A DNA stretch of 17,017 nucleotides from assembly GCA_036399835.1 (NCBI GenBank), contig DASWMI010000106.1, positions 1 through 17,017 of the forward strand, read 5' to 3'. Positions 16,563 to 17,017 of this stretch are shown piece after piece (within the stretch, counting starts at the first letter, position 1; each line of letters opens with the position of its first letter). The DNA comes from DASYML01 sp036399835 (GTDB lineage Bacteria; Acidobacteriota; Blastocatellia; Pyrinomonadales; Pyrinomonadaceae). Below the pieces are notes generated by a model that saw only the letters and a list, made by a program, of their open reading frames with translations, was not told the DNA's origin and searched no databases. The position numbers were made by a program, and so were the translations under genes.

Positions 16563-16609
16563 AAGAGCAAGACAGCCGCCTTGACCCTCGAGCCTGATTT
16601 GCTCTTTTT
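16562..16609 (+). terminator. Weak hairpin between yidD and yidC
   Basis: AAAGAGCAA (16562-16570) pairs with TTGCTCTTT (16599-16607), followed by two more T residues. The 28-base loop and AT-rich stem make it a poor terminator; it might attenuate transcription into yidC or be chance. Confidence 0.25.
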
Positions 16610-16639
16610 CGCCGGAAAGAAAGTTTTAGTTAACCCTGT

Positions 16640-17017
16640 ATGCAACAAAAGCGTTTTCTTCTTGCTCTTCTAATTTCAGCGCTGATCCTTTTCGGGTGGA
16701 CCTATCTTCAGCACCGTTACTTCCCTGCTCCCCCACAGAATCAGACTAACGCCAACTCCAACACATCGCAGCCGCAGCAAGCCAATCAATCATCTACTGC
16801 GCAACAGCCGACTCCACAAACTGTCGCCTCACAACAGCCGTCCGCGCCAACTCAAACAACTGCTCCTGCGCCAGAGACTACTTCTCAACGCACGGTCCTC
16901 ATCTCTACACCATTCTATGATGTCAAGCTGGATAGCCAGGGCGCGATTGCGACCAGTTGGATTATCAAGAAGAACAAAGAGAATGGCCGCGCTCTCTACT
17001 CTGTTGCCGGCGACAAG
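16640..17017 (+). CDS. yidC: Membrane protein insertase YidC, 3' partial
   Basis: The first 126 codons are present and the gene runs off the right edge. It starts MQQKRFLLALLISALILFGW, one N-terminal transmembrane helix, as in the Gram-negative type of YidC, which has a signal-anchor and a large periplasmic domain. A long low-complexity segment rich in Gln, Pro, Thr and Ser follows (about residues 28-85). The conserved beginning of the periplasmic domain then appears: RTVLISTPFYDVKLDSQGA, then IATSWIIKKNK. YidC inserts inner-membrane proteins alone or with SecYEG. ATG 16640 lies 77 bases after yidD. No strong Shine-Dalgarno is visible. The long P1-type domain excludes the short Gram-positive SpoIIIJ form. 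Confidence 0.93.
   Translation, partial: MQQKRFLLALLISALILFGWTYLQHRYFPAPPQNQTNANSNTSQPQQANQSSTAQQPTPQTVASQQPSAPTQTTAPAPETTSQRTVLISTPFYDVKLDSQGAIATSWIIKKNKENGRALYSVAGDK

Overview
This is a chromosomal replication-origin window, most likely from a moderately GC-rich Gram-negative-type bacterium. The GyrB carries the long TOPRIM insertion seen in Gram-negatives. From general resemblance of the gene set I would guess Acidobacteriota (perhaps Blastocatellia), but I cannot test this and hold it with low confidence.

Layout. Bases 1-7570 hold plus-strand housekeeping and accessory genes: a hybrid histidine kinase cut by the left edge, an alpha/beta hydrolase, a hotdog thioesterase, a divergent FAD-dependent geranylgeranyl-reductase-like gene (minus), a LigB/MEMO-AMMECR1 fusion, an 80-residue acidic protein and a YflT-like stress protein. 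A terminator region (7571-7817) separates these from the replication genes. On the minus strand, in order of transcription, come dnaA, dnaN, a small three-helix membrane protein, recF and gyrB. On the plus strand, divergent from dnaA, come rpmH (too short for most ORF callers), rnpA, yidD and the start of yidC, cut by the right edge. This is the classic rpmH-dnaA-dnaN-recF-gyrB origin neighbourhood.

Origin. The 377-base dnaA-dnaN gap carries about eleven DnaA-box-like nonamers, mostly TTTTCCACA or ATTTCCACA. It also has a textbook basal unwinding arrangement: two boxes, a GGCC cluster, five tandem TAG trinucleotides (a DnaA-trio) and then a strongly AT-rich stretch. A second group of three boxes lies upstream of dnaA, so the origin looks bipartite around dnaA. 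Replication initiation (DnaA), the sliding clamp (DnaN), repair (RecF) and supercoiling (GyrB) are encoded on one side. Ribosome, RNase P and membrane-insertase genes are on the other.

Notable points are the DnaA-trio origin, a repeated double-box module, an rnpA frame that stays open across all of rpmH (as described for Thermus), and an altered residue in the DnaA box-reading motif. I see no CRISPR array, transposon, tRNA, rRNA or defence system, and no wholly unknown multi-gene system.
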